Under the pieces are notes generated by a model. That model ran no database searches, was not told the origin of the DNA, and worked only from the letters and a program-made list of their open reading frames with translations. 64,000 bases of DNA from contig NZ_CP094529.1 in NCBI RefSeq assembly GCF_022811665.1, forward strand, positions 3,038,001-3,102,000, read 5' to 3'. Shown piece by piece: positions 51,731 through 61,254 of the stretch. Numbering within the stretch: the first letter of the stretch is position 1; each line of letters starts with the position of its first letter. The position numbers and the translations under genes were made by a program. Origin of the DNA: Chryseobacterium oryzae. Its GTDB lineage: Bacteria > Bacteroidota > Bacteroidia > Flavobacteriales > Weeksellaceae.

Positions 51731-52696
51731 GTGACCCGAATTTTAGCATACCGTTTCTCTGCTTTTGGTGATGTTGCCATGACAGCACCTGTGTTCAGGG
51801 AGTTTTTGGAGCAGAATCCTAATGTGGAAATCATTATGGTTTCCAGAAAAAATTTTGAAAGCTTATTCTCTGATATTCCGAATGTTATCTTCCACGGAAT
51901 TGATGTAGACGATTATAAAGGTTTTTTGGGAGTACGCCGTTTGGCAAAAGAACTCCTCAATCTTTACAAACCTAATTATATTGCTGATTTGCACGATGTT
52001 ATACGTTCTAAAATACTGGATAAAATTTACATCAGAAAAGGGCTAAAAGTTTTTAAAATAAATAAAGGAAAAGAAGAAAAAGAAAATCTTACCAATGTTT
52101 GGAATTTAGATAAATTTCAGCTTAAAAAAACTACAGAACGTTATGCAGATGTATTTCGTGAAATGGGTTTTACGGTAAACCTTTCGCACCAGCTTCGTCC
52201 GAAAACTACACAAAAAAAAGGAATTGGTTTTGCTCCTTTTGCACAGCATAAAGGAAAAATGCTGCCTTTAGAAAAGTCTTTCGAACTGGCAAAAATTCTG
52301 GCAGAGAAAAACACAGTTTACTTTTTTGGTGGCGGAAAAAAAGAAATGGAAACCCTAGAAAAATGGGAACAGCAAATTCCTAACACCCAAAGTTTGGCAG
52401 GAAAACTTAGCCTTTCGGAAGAACTGAATAAAATATCTGAGTTGGAAGTAATGATTTCTATGGATTCTGCCAATATGCATTTGGCAAGTATTGTGGGAAC
52501 AAGGTGTATTTCTGTGTGGGGTTCTACCCATCCTTTTGCGGGGTTTTTAGGGTTCGGACAAAGTGAAAATGACGTGGTCCAGATTAAAGATTTAAGCTGC
52601 AGACCGTGTTCAGTTTTTGGAGACAAAGAATGCTTCAGAGGAGATTGGGCTTGTCTTGAGGAAATAAGAATTCAGCAAATTATCGAAAAAGTTTAG
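51731..52696 (+). CDS. Glycosyltransferase family 9 (heptosyltransferase-like)
   Basis: The 321-residue protein starts at a GTG (ILAYRFSAFGDVAMTAPVF), the usual N-terminus of GT9 enzymes that add heptose-type sugars to the lipopolysaccharide core. The donor-binding half includes GIGFAPFAQHKGKM, YFFGGG, LISMDSANMHLAS-like (MISMDSANMHLASIVG) and WGSTHP. It is followed after 4 nt by a family 2 glycosyltransferase, consistent with a surface-glycan role. Confidence 0.88.
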   Translation: MTRILAYRFSAFGDVAMTAPVFREFLEQNPNVEIIMVSRKNFESLFSDIPNVIFHGIDVDDYKGFLGVRRLAKELLNLYKPNYIADLHDVIRSKILDKIYIRKGLKVFKINKGKEEKENLTNVWNLDKFQLKKTTERYADVFREMGFTVNLSHQLRPKTTQKKGIGFAPFAQHKGKMLPLEKSFELAKILAEKNTVYFFGGGKKEMETLEKWEQQIPNTQSLAGKLSLSEELNKISELEVMISMDSANMHLASIVGTRCISVWGSTHPFAGFLGFGQSENDVVQIKDLSCRPCSVFGDKECFRGDWACLEEIRIQQIIEKV

Positions 52697-52700
52697 CACA

Positions 52701-53603
52701 ATGAAAATTTCTGTGTGCATTCCGGTCTTTAATTTCGATGTAAGAGAATTGATTACAGAATTAAAACATCAAATTCAAAAAGATTCTTTAAACGCAGAAA
52801 TTATTGTTATTGACGATGCTTCAGACTCCAAATTCATCCAATACAACCAGGAAATTCTAAATTTGTGTGACGGTTTTGTCGGTCTTGAAAAAAATATAGG
52901 CAGATCAAAAATCAGAAATCTTTTTCTTAAATATTCGCATACCGATTACCTACTTTTTCTGGATTGCGACGGTCAAATTATTTCTGATGATTTTTTAAAA
53001 AAATATTTCGATTTTATAGAACTAAACCTCTCATCACAAGTCGTTTATGGAGGAAGAATTGCCCCTAAAAAACCTTTGACACCCAATAATATTTTAAGAT
53101 GGAGGTTTGCTGTTGAAAGAGAAAATTTACCTTTAAAAAAAAGAATTGAGAAACCTTATTTAAGTTTTCAGACCAATAATTTTCTGATTTCTAAGAATGT
53201 TTTTGAGGAAGTGCCTTTTAATACTTCTGTCAAAAAATACGGATATGAAGATTTAATTTTCGCGATGGATTTAAAAGCCAAAAATATCCCGATTCATCAT
53301 ATTGAAAATTATATTTTAAATAACGATGTGGAATCTAATGTGGTTTATCTTAATAAAGTAGCCGAATCTATCGATAACCTTGCCTTATTATTGAAGGATA
53401 AAACGTTACATTCAAAATTATCCGAAATAAAAATAGTAAAAGCTTACCTGTTTATTTCTAAAGTGCCTGCATTAAAGTTTGCTGTAGCAAAAATCTTAAA
53501 CAGTTTTGAAGGTTATTTTATCAAAAATTTACGTTCTCAGAATCCGAATCTTACGTTTTTGGATCTTTATAAGCTTCTCCTCCTTATAAAAAGATTATCA
53601 TAA
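52701..53603 (+). CDS. Glycosyltransferase family 2
   Basis: The 300-residue protein has a GT-A fold: SVCIPVFNFDVRELI at the start, EIIVIDDASDS near residue 33, GRSKIRNLFL, and the metal-binding LLFLDCDGQI near residue 93 in place of DxD. A YGYEDLIFAMDL acceptor-loop motif follows near 192. The substrate is not known. It is probably co-transcribed with the GT9 gene. Confidence 0.87.
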   Translation: MKISVCIPVFNFDVRELITELKHQIQKDSLNAEIIVIDDASDSKFIQYNQEILNLCDGFVGLEKNIGRSKIRNLFLKYSHTDYLLFLDCDGQIISDDFLKKYFDFIELNLSSQVVYGGRIAPKKPLTPNNILRWRFAVERENLPLKKRIEKPYLSFQTNNFLISKNVFEEVPFNTSVKKYGYEDLIFAMDLKAKNIPIHHIENYILNNDVESNVVYLNKVAESIDNLALLLKDKTLHSKLSEIKIVKAYLFISKVPALKFAVAKILNSFEGYFIKNLRSQNPNLTFLDLYKLLLLIKRLS

Positions 53604-53690
53604 CTATTTTTGGAGAAATTCAAAGAAAGTTCTTTCCTATAAATTTTACTGTTGATATTGCATTTTAAAACTGAGAATATCAATCCTTCC

Positions 53691-53720
53691 ACTCAGTAAC
53701 CATATTGTACCATTCGGTCA
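53691..53720 (+). promoter_or_regulatory. Candidate LytTR direct-repeat operator
   Basis: Two imperfect 9-bp direct repeats, ACTCAGTAA (53691-53699) and ATTCGGTCA (53712-53720), agree at 6 of 9 positions with a 12-bp spacer. LytTR regulators such as AgrA bind 9-bp direct repeats with the same 12-bp spacing. The pair ends 7 nt before the -33 box of the promoter that leads to the LytTR gene. Confidence 0.4.
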
Positions 53721-53727
53721 TATAAAA

Positions 53728-53759
53728 TTGATTCGAGATTGCATTCTGTACTACATTTG
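53728..53759 (+). promoter_or_regulatory. Promoter of the 2TM-2TM-LytTR unit
   Basis: TTG (53728-53730), a 21-nt spacer and TACATTTG (53752-53759) match the Bacteroidota consensus. The start near 53765 gives a leader of about 35 nt to the ATG at 53800. The TTG is part of the promoter and not a start codon. Confidence 0.75.
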
Positions 53760-53799
53760 TTTCAACAAAAACAAACAGTTACACTTTAAATCTGAAAAT

Positions 53800-54093
53800 A
53801 TGGAAACTTACATCAACAAAGAAGAATTAGCTTACCAAAAAGCAGCCACAAGAGTTAAAGAATTAAAAGGGTTTTATGGCAACCTTACTTCATATTGCCT
53901 AGTAATTTCTTTTTTAGCGGTTCTAAATCTTTTAACTTCACCAGAATATCTTTGGTTTTTATGGCCAATGTTAGGATGGGGAATTGGCATTGTTGCACAT
54001 GCCGCCACCACTTTCGGAATCGGAAAAGAATGGGAAGAAAAGAAAATAAACCAGCTTATACAGGAAGAAAAAAATAATTCGAAATCACTTTAA
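53800..54093 (+). CDS. 2TM-domain protein
   Basis: The 97-residue protein is a free-standing 2TM domain: an amphipathic start (YQKAATRVKELKGFYGNL), two membrane helices (about residues 30-48 and 53-72) and a charged tail containing GKEWEEKKI. In related bacteria this domain is often fused to LytS-type histidine kinases. The start is the ATG at 53800, downstream of the promoter. Confidence 0.82.
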   Translation: METYINKEELAYQKAATRVKELKGFYGNLTSYCLVISFLAVLNLLTSPEYLWFLWPMLGWGIGIVAHAATTFGIGKEWEEKKINQLIQEEKNNSKSL

Positions 54094-54119
54094 TTAAATA
54101 TCACTAAATAACTATCATC

Positions 54120-54383
54120 ATGAACTATAACATCGCACAACAAAGAGTAAAAAATTTAAAATCATTCTATAAAAACTGTATGTGGTTTGCAATTGTAGCA
54201 ATCATAATTTCGGGTAGAGGTTTTGTAAAATGTATGACCACAGATTACACTTTTCATGGCTCATTAATTCTTACAATTTGGGCAATAATTCTTGTAGTAA
54301 AAGCAGTAAAACTATTTATATTGAATTCTTCTTGGGAACAAAAAATTATTGAGCAGGAAATGAATACTGAAAAGAAATATTAG
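54120..54383 (+). CDS. 2TM-domain protein, second copy
   Basis: The 87-residue protein repeats the layout of the upstream gene: AQQRVKNLKSFYKNC, two membrane helices, then SSWEQKIIEQEM. It lies 26 nt after the first copy and 58 nt before the LytTR regulator gene. No kinase domain is attached to either. Confidence 0.8.
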   Translation: MNYNIAQQRVKNLKSFYKNCMWFAIVAIIISGRGFVKCMTTDYTFHGSLILTIWAIILVVKAVKLFILNSSWEQKIIEQEMNTEKKY

Positions 54384-54441
54384 GATATAAAGATCAAAAT
54401 ATTTCTTTATTTTTAACATTAGATAAAATCTTGAAATTTAA

Positions 54442-55194
54442 ATGGGAATGATTAAAACAGTTATTATTGAAGACGAGAAACCTGCCGCAAGAAAACTGGA
54501 AAGAATGTTGGGTTTATTTCCTGATTTACAAATTGTTGCCAATCTGGAATCAGTAGAAGAAGCAGTAGAATGGTTTTCGGGGAATGAGCATCCTCAGCTT
54601 ATTTTTTCTGATATTGTTTTGGGCGATGGGCTTTCGTTTGATATTTTCGATAAAATTTTCACCAAGGCATTTATCATTTATACCACCGCCTTCGATCAGT
54701 ATACTTTAAAAGCTTTCAAACTCAACAGTATCGACTATCTTTTAAAACCGATAATGGAAGAAGATCTTCAAGGTGCTATTGAAAAGTTTAAATCTTTTAT
54801 CCCATCAGATCAAGCTATCAAATCGTCCGACATTAAGCAACTCATTAAGAAAGAAAAAACAGTTTTATCCAGAATTCTTGTGAAGATAGGATATAATCTT
54901 AAGATTGTTCAGACCCAAGAAGTAAGCTGTTTTTTCAGCGAAAATAAAATTGTTTATCTGCAAACTCAGGAAAGAATATATCCTTCAGATTTCACGTTGG
55001 ATGAGTTGGAAGATGCTTTAGACGAAAAGAAATTTTTCCGGGTTAATCGCCAGTATATCATCAATTCAGATTATATTAAAAATATACATACTTCTCCCAA
55101 TTATAAAGTGGAACTGGAGTTTCAGCCACAAGAAGAAATTACCGTTAGCCGCGACAGAGTGAAAGATTTTAAAGATTGGCTGGTAGGAAATTAA
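54442..55194 (+). CDS. LytTR-family response regulator
   Basis: The 250-residue protein has an N-terminal receiver domain (IIEDEKPAARKLERML; phospho-acceptor aspartate in IFSDIVLGDG near residue 57; lysine in YLLKPI near 106) and a C-terminal LytTR DNA-binding domain (ENKIVYLQTQ, then KKFFRVNRQYIINSDYIKNI). The start could be ATG 54442 or 54448. No cognate histidine kinase is next to it, which is unusual for this class. Confidence 0.88.
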   Translation: MGMIKTVIIEDEKPAARKLERMLGLFPDLQIVANLESVEEAVEWFSGNEHPQLIFSDIVLGDGLSFDIFDKIFTKAFIIYTTAFDQYTLKAFKLNSIDYLLKPIMEEDLQGAIEKFKSFIPSDQAIKSSDIKQLIKKEKTVLSRILVKIGYNLKIVQTQEVSCFFSENKIVYLQTQERIYPSDFTLDELEDALDEKKFFRVNRQYIINSDYIKNIHTSPNYKVELEFQPQEEITVSRDRVKDFKDWLVGN

Positions 55195-55197
55195 AAA

Positions 55198-55228
55198 AAA
55201 CCTTAAACAGAATGATTGTTTAAGGTTT
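55198..55228. terminator. Bidirectional hairpin terminator
   Basis: AAACCTTAAACA pairs with TGTTTAAGGTTT (12 bp, 7-nt loop), with T-rich sequence on the right and an A run on the left. It ends both the LytTR transcript and the convergent mnmA. Confidence 0.8.
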
Positions 55229-55248
55229 GTCTTTTATTAAAAAATATT

Positions 55249-56436
55249 TTAGGAAATTACACCACTTCCGATAAGTTCGTCATCCAAATACCATGACGCA
55301 AACTGACCTTCTGCTATTGCAGACTGCAATTCTTCGAATTCTATATAGAAAGCGTCTTCAAACTGATACAAAACAGCTTTCTGCAAAGGCTGTCTGTATC
55401 TGAATCTTGCTAAAACTTCCATAGATTCTCCATTTTTTAGTTTTAAATCTTCACGAACCCAATGGAGTTCAGAATTATCAATTTTTAAAGCTTTTTTCAA
55501 AAGTCCCGGAAACTGATGCCCTTCTCCTACAAAAAGAATATTGTTTTCCATATCCCTGGAGATGATAAAGCAACTTTCCTTATGGCCTCCTATTCCTAAA
55601 CCTTTACTTTGACCAATGGTAAAAAACTGTGCTCCTTGATGTTTTCCAATAACTTTACCGTCCGTTTTTTGATAATGAATTTTTCGGCTTAAAAATTCTA
55701 ATTCTTCCTGTTTTGAAGAAAATTCGGGTTTTTTTTGAGCAAAAATTGGTGAATCTTTAAAAATTTCTACAATTTCTCCTTCTTTTGGAACCAACTGCTG
55801 TTGCAAAAACTGTGGTAAACTTACTTTCCCGATAAAACATAAACCCTGCGAATCTTTTTTATCGGCGGTTACCAAACCTATTTCTTTAGCAATTTCTCTT
55901 ACTTGAGGCTTTGTAAGCTCTCCGATAGGAAATAAAGCTTTAGAAAGCTGATCCTGACTTAACTGGCAAAGGAAGTAAGACTGGTCTTTATTATTATCTT
56001 TACCTGCCAAAAGATGAAAAATTTCTTTTCCGTCTTCATCAATGGTAGAATTTACTCTTGCATAATGCCCCGTTGCCACTTTATCTGCACCTAAAGACAT
56101 TGCCGTTTTCATAAAAACATCAAATTTTACTTCTCTGTTGCACAAAACATCTGGATTGGGAGTTCTTCCTCGCTGATATTCATCGAACATGTAATCTACA
56201 ATTCTTTCTTTGTAAAGATCGCTCATATCGATTACCTGAAAAGGAATTCCAAGCTTTTGAGCCACCATAAGCGCATCATTGCTGTCTTCTATCCACGGAC
56301 ACTCATCTTCCAATGTAGCCGAAGCATCATTCCAATTTCTCATAAAAAGAGCTACGACTTCGTGCCCTTGCTGTTGCAGCAAATAAGCTGTAACACTAGA
56401 ATCTACGCCTCCGGAAAGGCCTACAACTACTTTCAT
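55249..56436 (-). CDS. mnmA: tRNA-specific 2-thiouridylase
   Basis: MnmA thiolates U34 in the anticodon of tRNAs for Lys, Glu and Gln. The PP-loop [10 protein letters not shown] is at residues 6-15. The catalytic cysteines are in [11 protein letters not shown] near 100 and DSQGLCFIG near 200, and ATGHYARV lies between. The 395-residue length is slightly above the E. coli enzyme. A TATTTTTG -7 box lies upstream at 56485-56492 on this strand. Confidence 0.95.
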   Translation of the reverse strand: MKVVVGLSGGVDSSVTAYLLQQQGHEVVALFMRNWNDASATLEDECPWIEDSNDALMVAQKLGIPFQVIDMSDLYKERIVDYMFDEYQRGRTPNPDVLCNREVKFDVFMKTAMSLGADKVATGHYARVNSTIDEDGKEIFHLLAGKDNNKDQSYFLCQLSQDQLSKALFPIGELTKPQVREIAKEIGLVTADKKDSQGLCFIGKVSLPQFLQQQLVPKEGEIVEIFKDSPIFAQKKPEFSSKQEELEFLSRKIHYQKTDGKVIGKHQGAQFFTIGQSKGLGIGGHKESCFIISRDMENNILFVGEGHQFPGLLKKALKIDNSELHWVREDLKLKNGESMEVLARFRYRQPLQKAVLYQFEDAFYIEFEELQSAIAEGQFASWYLDDELIGSGVIS

Positions 56437-56484
56437 TTTTTCAATTTTACGAAACTCTTAACGGGAGTTCTTAGTTTGACGGTG

Positions 56485-56492
56485 CAAAAATA
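56485..56492 (-). promoter_or_regulatory. -7 promoter box for mnmA
   Basis: The minus strand reads TATTTTTG (TAnnTTTG), 48 nt before the mnmA ATG. Confidence 0.5.
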
Positions 56493-56511
56493 CGATTTTA
56501 TTAAGCAGTAT

Positions 56512-56541
56512 TTTGATTATTAAATAAATGCTTTAAATTTG
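56512..56541 (+). promoter_or_regulatory. Promoter of the beta-barrel protein gene
   Basis: TTTG (56512-56515), an 18-nt spacer and TAAATTTG (56534-56541) match the consensus, 21 nt before the ATG at 56563. Confidence 0.65.
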
Positions 56542-56562
56542 AATGATTGATAACCATTAACA

Positions 56563-57093
56563 ATGATGAAAAAAATTATACTCTCGGCTTTTATTTTTTC
56601 TGCTTTGGTTTTAAATGCTCAAACAGAAAACAGTTCTCAGGACACAATGCACTCCAACTGGACTTTCGGAGGGGGAATTGGAGCAAGTTTCGGAAGCAAC
56701 AATTACTTTAATCTTTCCGCAGCACCACGAGTGGGATATCGGTTTACAGACAATCTGGAAGGCGGAGCTTTGGGAAGTATTTCTTGGCAGAAATCTAATT
56801 ATTATCGTTCGACCATGTTCGGGTTGGGACCATTTCTGAACTATTATTTTGCAAGATCTTTTTTTGTAAGTGCCAATTATCAGCATTATTTTATCAACTA
56901 TAAAGATACTTTTTACGATTTTAAAGCAACCAAAAATGAAGATGCTCTATATCTTGGCGGTGGTTATATGCAGAGTATCGGTAATAATTCTTATCTGCAA
57001 TTAGGATTGATGTACAATGTATTGTGGAAAGAAAATTCGAGTATTTTCTCTAGCGGATTAGTGCCCAATATTGGATTTGTGGTAGGATTGTAA
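56563..57093 (+). CDS. Small outer-membrane beta-barrel protein
   Basis: The 176-residue protein has a signal peptide (cleavage near residue 20, VLNAQ) followed by repeated amphipathic strands rich in tyrosine and glycine (WTFGGGIGASFGSNNYFNLSAAP, VGYRFTDNLEGG). It ends in NIGFVVGL, as expected for an eight-strand barrel. No specific function can be assigned. It is a single gene. Confidence 0.75.
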   Translation: MMKKIILSAFIFSALVLNAQTENSSQDTMHSNWTFGGGIGASFGSNNYFNLSAAPRVGYRFTDNLEGGALGSISWQKSNYYRSTMFGLGPFLNYYFARSFFVSANYQHYFINYKDTFYDFKATKNEDALYLGGGYMQSIGNNSYLQLGLMYNVLWKENSSIFSSGLVPNIGFVVGL

Positions 57094-57126
57094 ATTATTG
57101 ATTTTGGAAAATGTAAGAAAAAATAA

Positions 57127-57153
57127 AAAGCATCGGAAATATCCCGATGCTTT
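57127..57153. terminator. Bidirectional hairpin terminator
   Basis: AAAGCATCGG pairs with CCGATGCTTT (10 bp, 7-nt loop) and is followed by a T run. It separates the convergent barrel gene and clpC. Confidence 0.8.
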
Positions 57154-57177
57154 CTTTTTATAGTTTAGTTATTCAAT

Positions 57178-59709
57178 CTAAGACTGAGATTTTTCAGCAG
57201 ATTTTTTTGGTTTTGATGTTTTACCTTCTAATCCGTCTTTCGCTTCATTAAGATCAAGAACTACCGTTTCTCCTTCAGTTAATTGTTTATTTACCAGCAT
57301 TTCTGCCAATAAATCTTCAATATACTTCTGAATAGCTCTTTTTAGAGGTCTTGCTCCGAAATCTTTATCCCAACCTTTTTCAGAAATAAAATCTTTAGCA
57401 TTATCTGTTAACTCAACTTTATAGTTCAGTTTTTCTAGTCTGCTGTAAAGTTTATTCAATTCGATATCAATAATTTTCTTGATATCTTCTTTCTCAAGAG
57501 AGTTGAAGATAATAATATCATCAATTCTGTTTAAGAATTCCGGTGCAAATGCTTTTTTAAGTGCATTTTCTATAGTACCTCTGGCTCTGGAATCAGAATT
57601 GGTTTTCTTCGCATTTGTTCCGAATCCTACTCCATCCCCAAAATCTTTAATATCTCTTGTACCGATATTCGACGTAAGGATGATAATTGTATTTCTAAAA
57701 TCAATTTTTCTACCTAAACTATCTGTAACGTGACCTTCATCTAAAATTTGAAGCAGGATATTGAATACATCCGGGTGAGCTTTTTCAATTTCATCCAAAA
57801 GAACAACTGCATAAGGTTTTCTTCGTACAGCTTCGGTTAATTGTCCGCCTTCTTCATACCCAACATATCCCGGAGGCGCACCAACCAATCTTGAAACCGC
57901 AAATTTCTCCATATATTCGCTCATATCGATTCTTATTAAAGCTTCATCAGAATCGAAAAGCTCTCTTGCCATTACTTTACCAAGCTCTGTTTTACCGACA
58001 CCCGTTGTTCCGAGGAAAATGAAAGTTCCGATGGGTCTGTTTGGATCTTTTAACCCGGCTCTGTTTCTCTGAATGGCTTTAACTACTTTTTTCACAGCAT
58101 CTTCCTGACCGATTACTTTACCGTTCAGCTTTTCATCCATCTGAGCCAATTTGTCGAGTTCATTTTTGCCAACTTTGGTTACAGGAACGCCACTCATCAT
58201 AGAAACAACTTCTGCTACATTTTCTTCAGACACCGTTTCTTTCTTCTCTTTTACATCTTTATCCCACTGGTCCTGAGCAGAATTAAGCTCCATCTGCAAA
58301 CGTTCTTCTTCGTCTTTCAGTTTTCTGGCTTCAAGATAATCCTGAGCTTTTACTGCTTTCTGTTTTAGCTCATTTATTTCCTCAATTTTCTTTTCGAAAT
58401 CGATAATTGCAGTAGGAACTTTCATGTTTTTGATGTAAACACGAGAACCTGCCTCATCCATCGCATCAATAGCTTTGTCTGGTAAAAAACGGTCTGTTAT
58501 ATATCGAGATGTAAGATTTACACACGCCGCAATAGCTTCAGGAGTGTAAATTACATTATGATGTTCTTCATATTTATCTTTAATCTGATTCAAAATCTGG
58601 ATGGTTTCTTCAATAGAAGTTGGCTCCACCATTACTTTTTGAAATCTTCTTTCTAAAGCTCCATCTTTCTCGATGTACTGACGGTACTCATCCAAAGTAG
58701 TCGCACCAATGCATTGAATTTCCCCTCTTGCTAAAGCTGGCTTGAACATATTGGAAGCATCTAAACTTCCTGTAGAACTTCCGGCTCCAACAATAGTATG
58801 CAACTCATCTATGAATAAAATTACGTCACGGTTTTTCTCGAGTTCCGTCATAATGGCTTTCATTCTTTCTTCGAACTGACCTCGGTATTTGGTTCCCGCA
58901 ACCAGACTTGCAAGATCCAGGGTAATAACTCTTTTTCCGAAAAGAACTCTGGAAACTTTTTTCTGTTGAATTCTCAATGCCAAACCTTCAGCAATCGCAG
59001 ATTTCCCAACACCCGGCTCACCAATTAAAAGAGGATTGTTCTTTTTTCTTCTCGATAAAATCTGAGAAACTCTCTCTATTTCTTTCTCGCGACCGATAAC
59101 CGGATCTAATTTTCCGTCTCTTGCCAAGGCGGTTAAATCTCTACCAAAATTATCTAACGTTGGAGTTTTACTTTTTGCAGAACCTAGATTTCCGGTAGGT
59201 TTTCTCATTTGCTCAAATTCTTCTTTATCGTCATCGTCATCATAAGCAGAATTCCGCGGAGTTTGTCCAGAATTTTTCAGCATTTTTTGATATTCTCTAG
59301 ACACACCTTCATAATCTACATCATAAGCGCCCAAAATAGTGGAAGTAGGATCTTCATATTTATAAAGAATACCCAAAAGCAAATGAACAGTATTAATTTC
59401 GTTTGTTTTGTATTGTCTGCATTCGAGCTCTGCACGTTTAACGGCATGATCTGCCATTTTCGTGAAAGAAATATTGGTAACCTCCTCAGAAATAGGATTT
59501 AGACTTGCTGTATTTAAAGTTTCAATTTTTCTTCTGATCTGTGTTAAATCGGCATTAAGGTTTTGAAGGATTTCTTTTGCAGAGTTTTCTGTTTTTATAA
59601 TACCTAAAAGTAGATGTTCTGTATTAAGAAATTCACTTTTCAGCCTTCGGGCTTCATTTTTGCTTTGCTTGAACACTTGGCTCAAACCTTGTGAAAACTT
59701 ATAATCCAT
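57178..59709 (-). CDS. clpC: ATP-dependent Clp protease ATP-binding subunit ClpC
   Basis: ClpC is a Hsp100 unfoldase that feeds substrates to ClpP. Two N-terminal Clp repeats (SEFLNTEHLLLGI; TNEINTVHLLLGI) are followed by AAA domain 1 (Walker A GEPGVGKSA), a short coiled-coil M region near residues 425-500 (EEINELKQKAVKAQ...) and AAA domain 2 (Walker A GTTGVGKTEL; MSEYMEKFAVSRLVGAPPGYVG). At 843 residues with a short M domain it fits ClpC and not ClpB. The lysine/serine-rich tail is variable. Confidence 0.94.
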   Translation of the reverse strand: MDYKFSQGLSQVFKQSKNEARRLKSEFLNTEHLLLGIIKTENSAKEILQNLNADLTQIRRKIETLNTASLNPISEEVTNISFTKMADHAVKRAELECRQYKTNEINTVHLLLGILYKYEDPTSTILGAYDVDYEGVSREYQKMLKNSGQTPRNSAYDDDDDKEEFEQMRKPTGNLGSAKSKTPTLDNFGRDLTALARDGKLDPVIGREKEIERVSQILSRRKKNNPLLIGEPGVGKSAIAEGLALRIQQKKVSRVLFGKRVITLDLASLVAGTKYRGQFEERMKAIMTELEKNRDVILFIDELHTIVGAGSSTGSLDASNMFKPALARGEIQCIGATTLDEYRQYIEKDGALERRFQKVMVEPTSIEETIQILNQIKDKYEEHHNVIYTPEAIAACVNLTSRYITDRFLPDKAIDAMDEAGSRVYIKNMKVPTAIIDFEKKIEEINELKQKAVKAQDYLEARKLKDEEERLQMELNSAQDQWDKDVKEKKETVSEENVAEVVSMMSGVPVTKVGKNELDKLAQMDEKLNGKVIGQEDAVKKVVKAIQRNRAGLKDPNRPIGTFIFLGTTGVGKTELGKVMARELFDSDEALIRIDMSEYMEKFAVSRLVGAPPGYVGYEEGGQLTEAVRRKPYAVVLLDEIEKAHPDVFNILLQILDEGHVTDSLGRKIDFRNTIIILTSNIGTRDIKDFGDGVGFGTNAKKTNSDSRARGTIENALKKAFAPEFLNRIDDIIIFNSLEKEDIKKIIDIELNKLYSRLEKLNYKVELTDNAKDFISEKGWDKDFGARPLKRAIQKYIEDLLAEMLVNKQLTEGETVVLDLNEAKDGLEGKTSKPKKSAEKSQS

Positions 59710-59860
59710 AATTTATCTCATTAGAATAAAAGCAACGTTGCCTTATATTCGATATCTAAATTACAAATATTTTACCAAATAACAATTAATGACTTTATGG
59801 CAGAAAAATGTTTTTTATCTTTCTGAAAATGATTAAGTTTGTGATTCTCAAATTCTGTTC

Positions 59861-60094
59861 ATGAATCCTGATACCGCAACTTACATCGGTTATGCCGCTT
59901 CTCTTTTTATTGTTTTAAGTTTTATCCTGAAAGATTTAACAAAAATCAGGATTGTTAATTTAATTGGCTGTATCTGTTTTGTAATCTACGGTATTTTCAG
60001 CGGTATGCTTTGGCCGGTTATTATCCCCAATGGAATTATCTGTCTGGTGCAGATTTATCATTTAATTGCGGCAAAAAATAAACATGAGCAGTAA
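59861..60094 (+). CDS. YgjV-like inner-membrane protein
   Basis: The 77-residue protein has three hydrophobic spans and the pattern YIGYAASLFIVLSFILKDLTKIRIVNLIGCICFVIYGIFSG, which resembles the YgjV-type small inner-membrane family. The function is unknown. The next gene starts 11 nt before its stop, so the two are coupled. Confidence 0.75.
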   Translation: MNPDTATYIGYAASLFIVLSFILKDLTKIRIVNLIGCICFVIYGIFSGMLWPVIIPNGIICLVQIYHLIAAKNKHEQ

Positions 60095-61184
60095 AAAAAT
60101 TTTAGTCTCCGCGTTCAGCAATTTGTATACGGATCAAAGAATAGAAAAAGTCTGCCGAACTTTATACGAAAACGGATACCAAATTGAGCTAATTGGAAAT
60201 GATTGGGGCGGTAAAACAGAAATGCACCGACCTTATCCTTTTTCCCGAATTTCTTTATCTTCCAAAAGCTTAAAAACCGCTTATTTTGAATTCAACTGGA
60301 AGCTGTATCATGAATTAAAATCTAAATTTGATAAAAACACAATTCTTTTAGCAAATGATTTGGATGCACTGTTACCGAATTATTTAATTTCAAAAAAATA
60401 CAATATTCCTTTGGTTTTCGACAGCCATGAGATTTTTTCTGAAATGCCTGCTATACAGGGTAAACTGTCACAAAAACTGTGGAGATATCTCGAAAAAAGT
60501 CTTGTTCCGAAAATAAAATTCATGATGACTGCAAGTTCGGGGTATGCAGACTGGTTTCATAGAAAATATGGCGTGGATGCAGTGGTTGTAAGAAATGCAC
60601 CTAGAAAGTTTGATTTTTCACAAAATATTCCCGAGAATAATCCTAAAATCATTTTATATCAAGGCGTTATCAATCCTTTCCGCGGAATTGACAAAGCGAT
60701 ATTGGCAATGCATCATCTTGAAAATGTAGTTTTTAAAATTGCAGGTGATGGTCCTATGAGAAAAGAATATGAAGATTTGGTTACAAAGGAAAATCTTCAG
60801 GAAAAAGTACAGTTTATAGGGAAATTGCTGCCACAGGATTTACGTAAAATTACGATTTTGGCAGATTGCGGAATGAGTATTGAAGAAAACGGCGGAGAAA
60901 GTTACTTTTATTCTTTGCCCAACAAAGTTTTAGACTGTATTCAGGGCAGAGTTCCTTTAATTATGTCTCCATTTCCTGAAATGGAAAGCATTAAAAACAG
61001 GTTTAATGTGGGTGAGATTATCGAAAATCATAATCCTCAGTCTATTGCCAAAGCCATAAAAAAAGTGTTAGAAAAAGGCAGAAAAAATTATTTCCCTGAA
61101 CTCGAAAAAGCTGCCGAAGCCTTATGTTGGGAAAATGAAGAGCACAAAATTCTGAATCTTTTTGAAAAAATTACACTCTCTTAG
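60084..61184 (+). CDS. Glycosyltransferase family 4-type protein
   Basis: The 366-residue protein (ATG 60084) has a GT-B layout. The N-terminal half includes ILVSAFSNLYTDQRIEKV and VFDSHEIFSEMP; the C-terminal half includes ILYQGVINPFRGID, FKIAGDGPMRKEYE and FIGKLLPQDL. The usual EAFACGTPV block is replaced by SYFYSLPNKVLDCIQGRVPLI. The acceptor is unknown. An earlier in-frame TTG at 60066 gives a longer N-terminus that I do not favour. Confidence 0.85.
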   Translation: MSSKKILVSAFSNLYTDQRIEKVCRTLYENGYQIELIGNDWGGKTEMHRPYPFSRISLSSKSLKTAYFEFNWKLYHELKSKFDKNTILLANDLDALLPNYLISKKYNIPLVFDSHEIFSEMPAIQGKLSQKLWRYLEKSLVPKIKFMMTASSGYADWFHRKYGVDAVVVRNAPRKFDFSQNIPENNPKIILYQGVINPFRGIDKAILAMHHLENVVFKIAGDGPMRKEYEDLVTKENLQEKVQFIGKLLPQDLRKITILADCGMSIEENGGESYFYSLPNKVLDCIQGRVPLIMSPFPEMESIKNRFNVGEIIENHNPQSIAKAIKKVLEKGRKNYFPELEKAAEALCWENEEHKILNLFEKITLS

Positions 61185-61229
61185 TTTCAGAAATACACTA
61201 TAAATGTCTGCTGCGTTATTCTAATCTTT

Positions 61230-61237
61230 TATCTTTG
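61230..61237 (+). promoter_or_regulatory. -7 promoter box for the bestrophin gene
   Basis: TATCTTTG matches TAnnTTTG and lies 17 nt before the ATG at 61255. Confidence 0.5.
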
Positions 61238-61254
61238 CAATATACAGTGTATTT

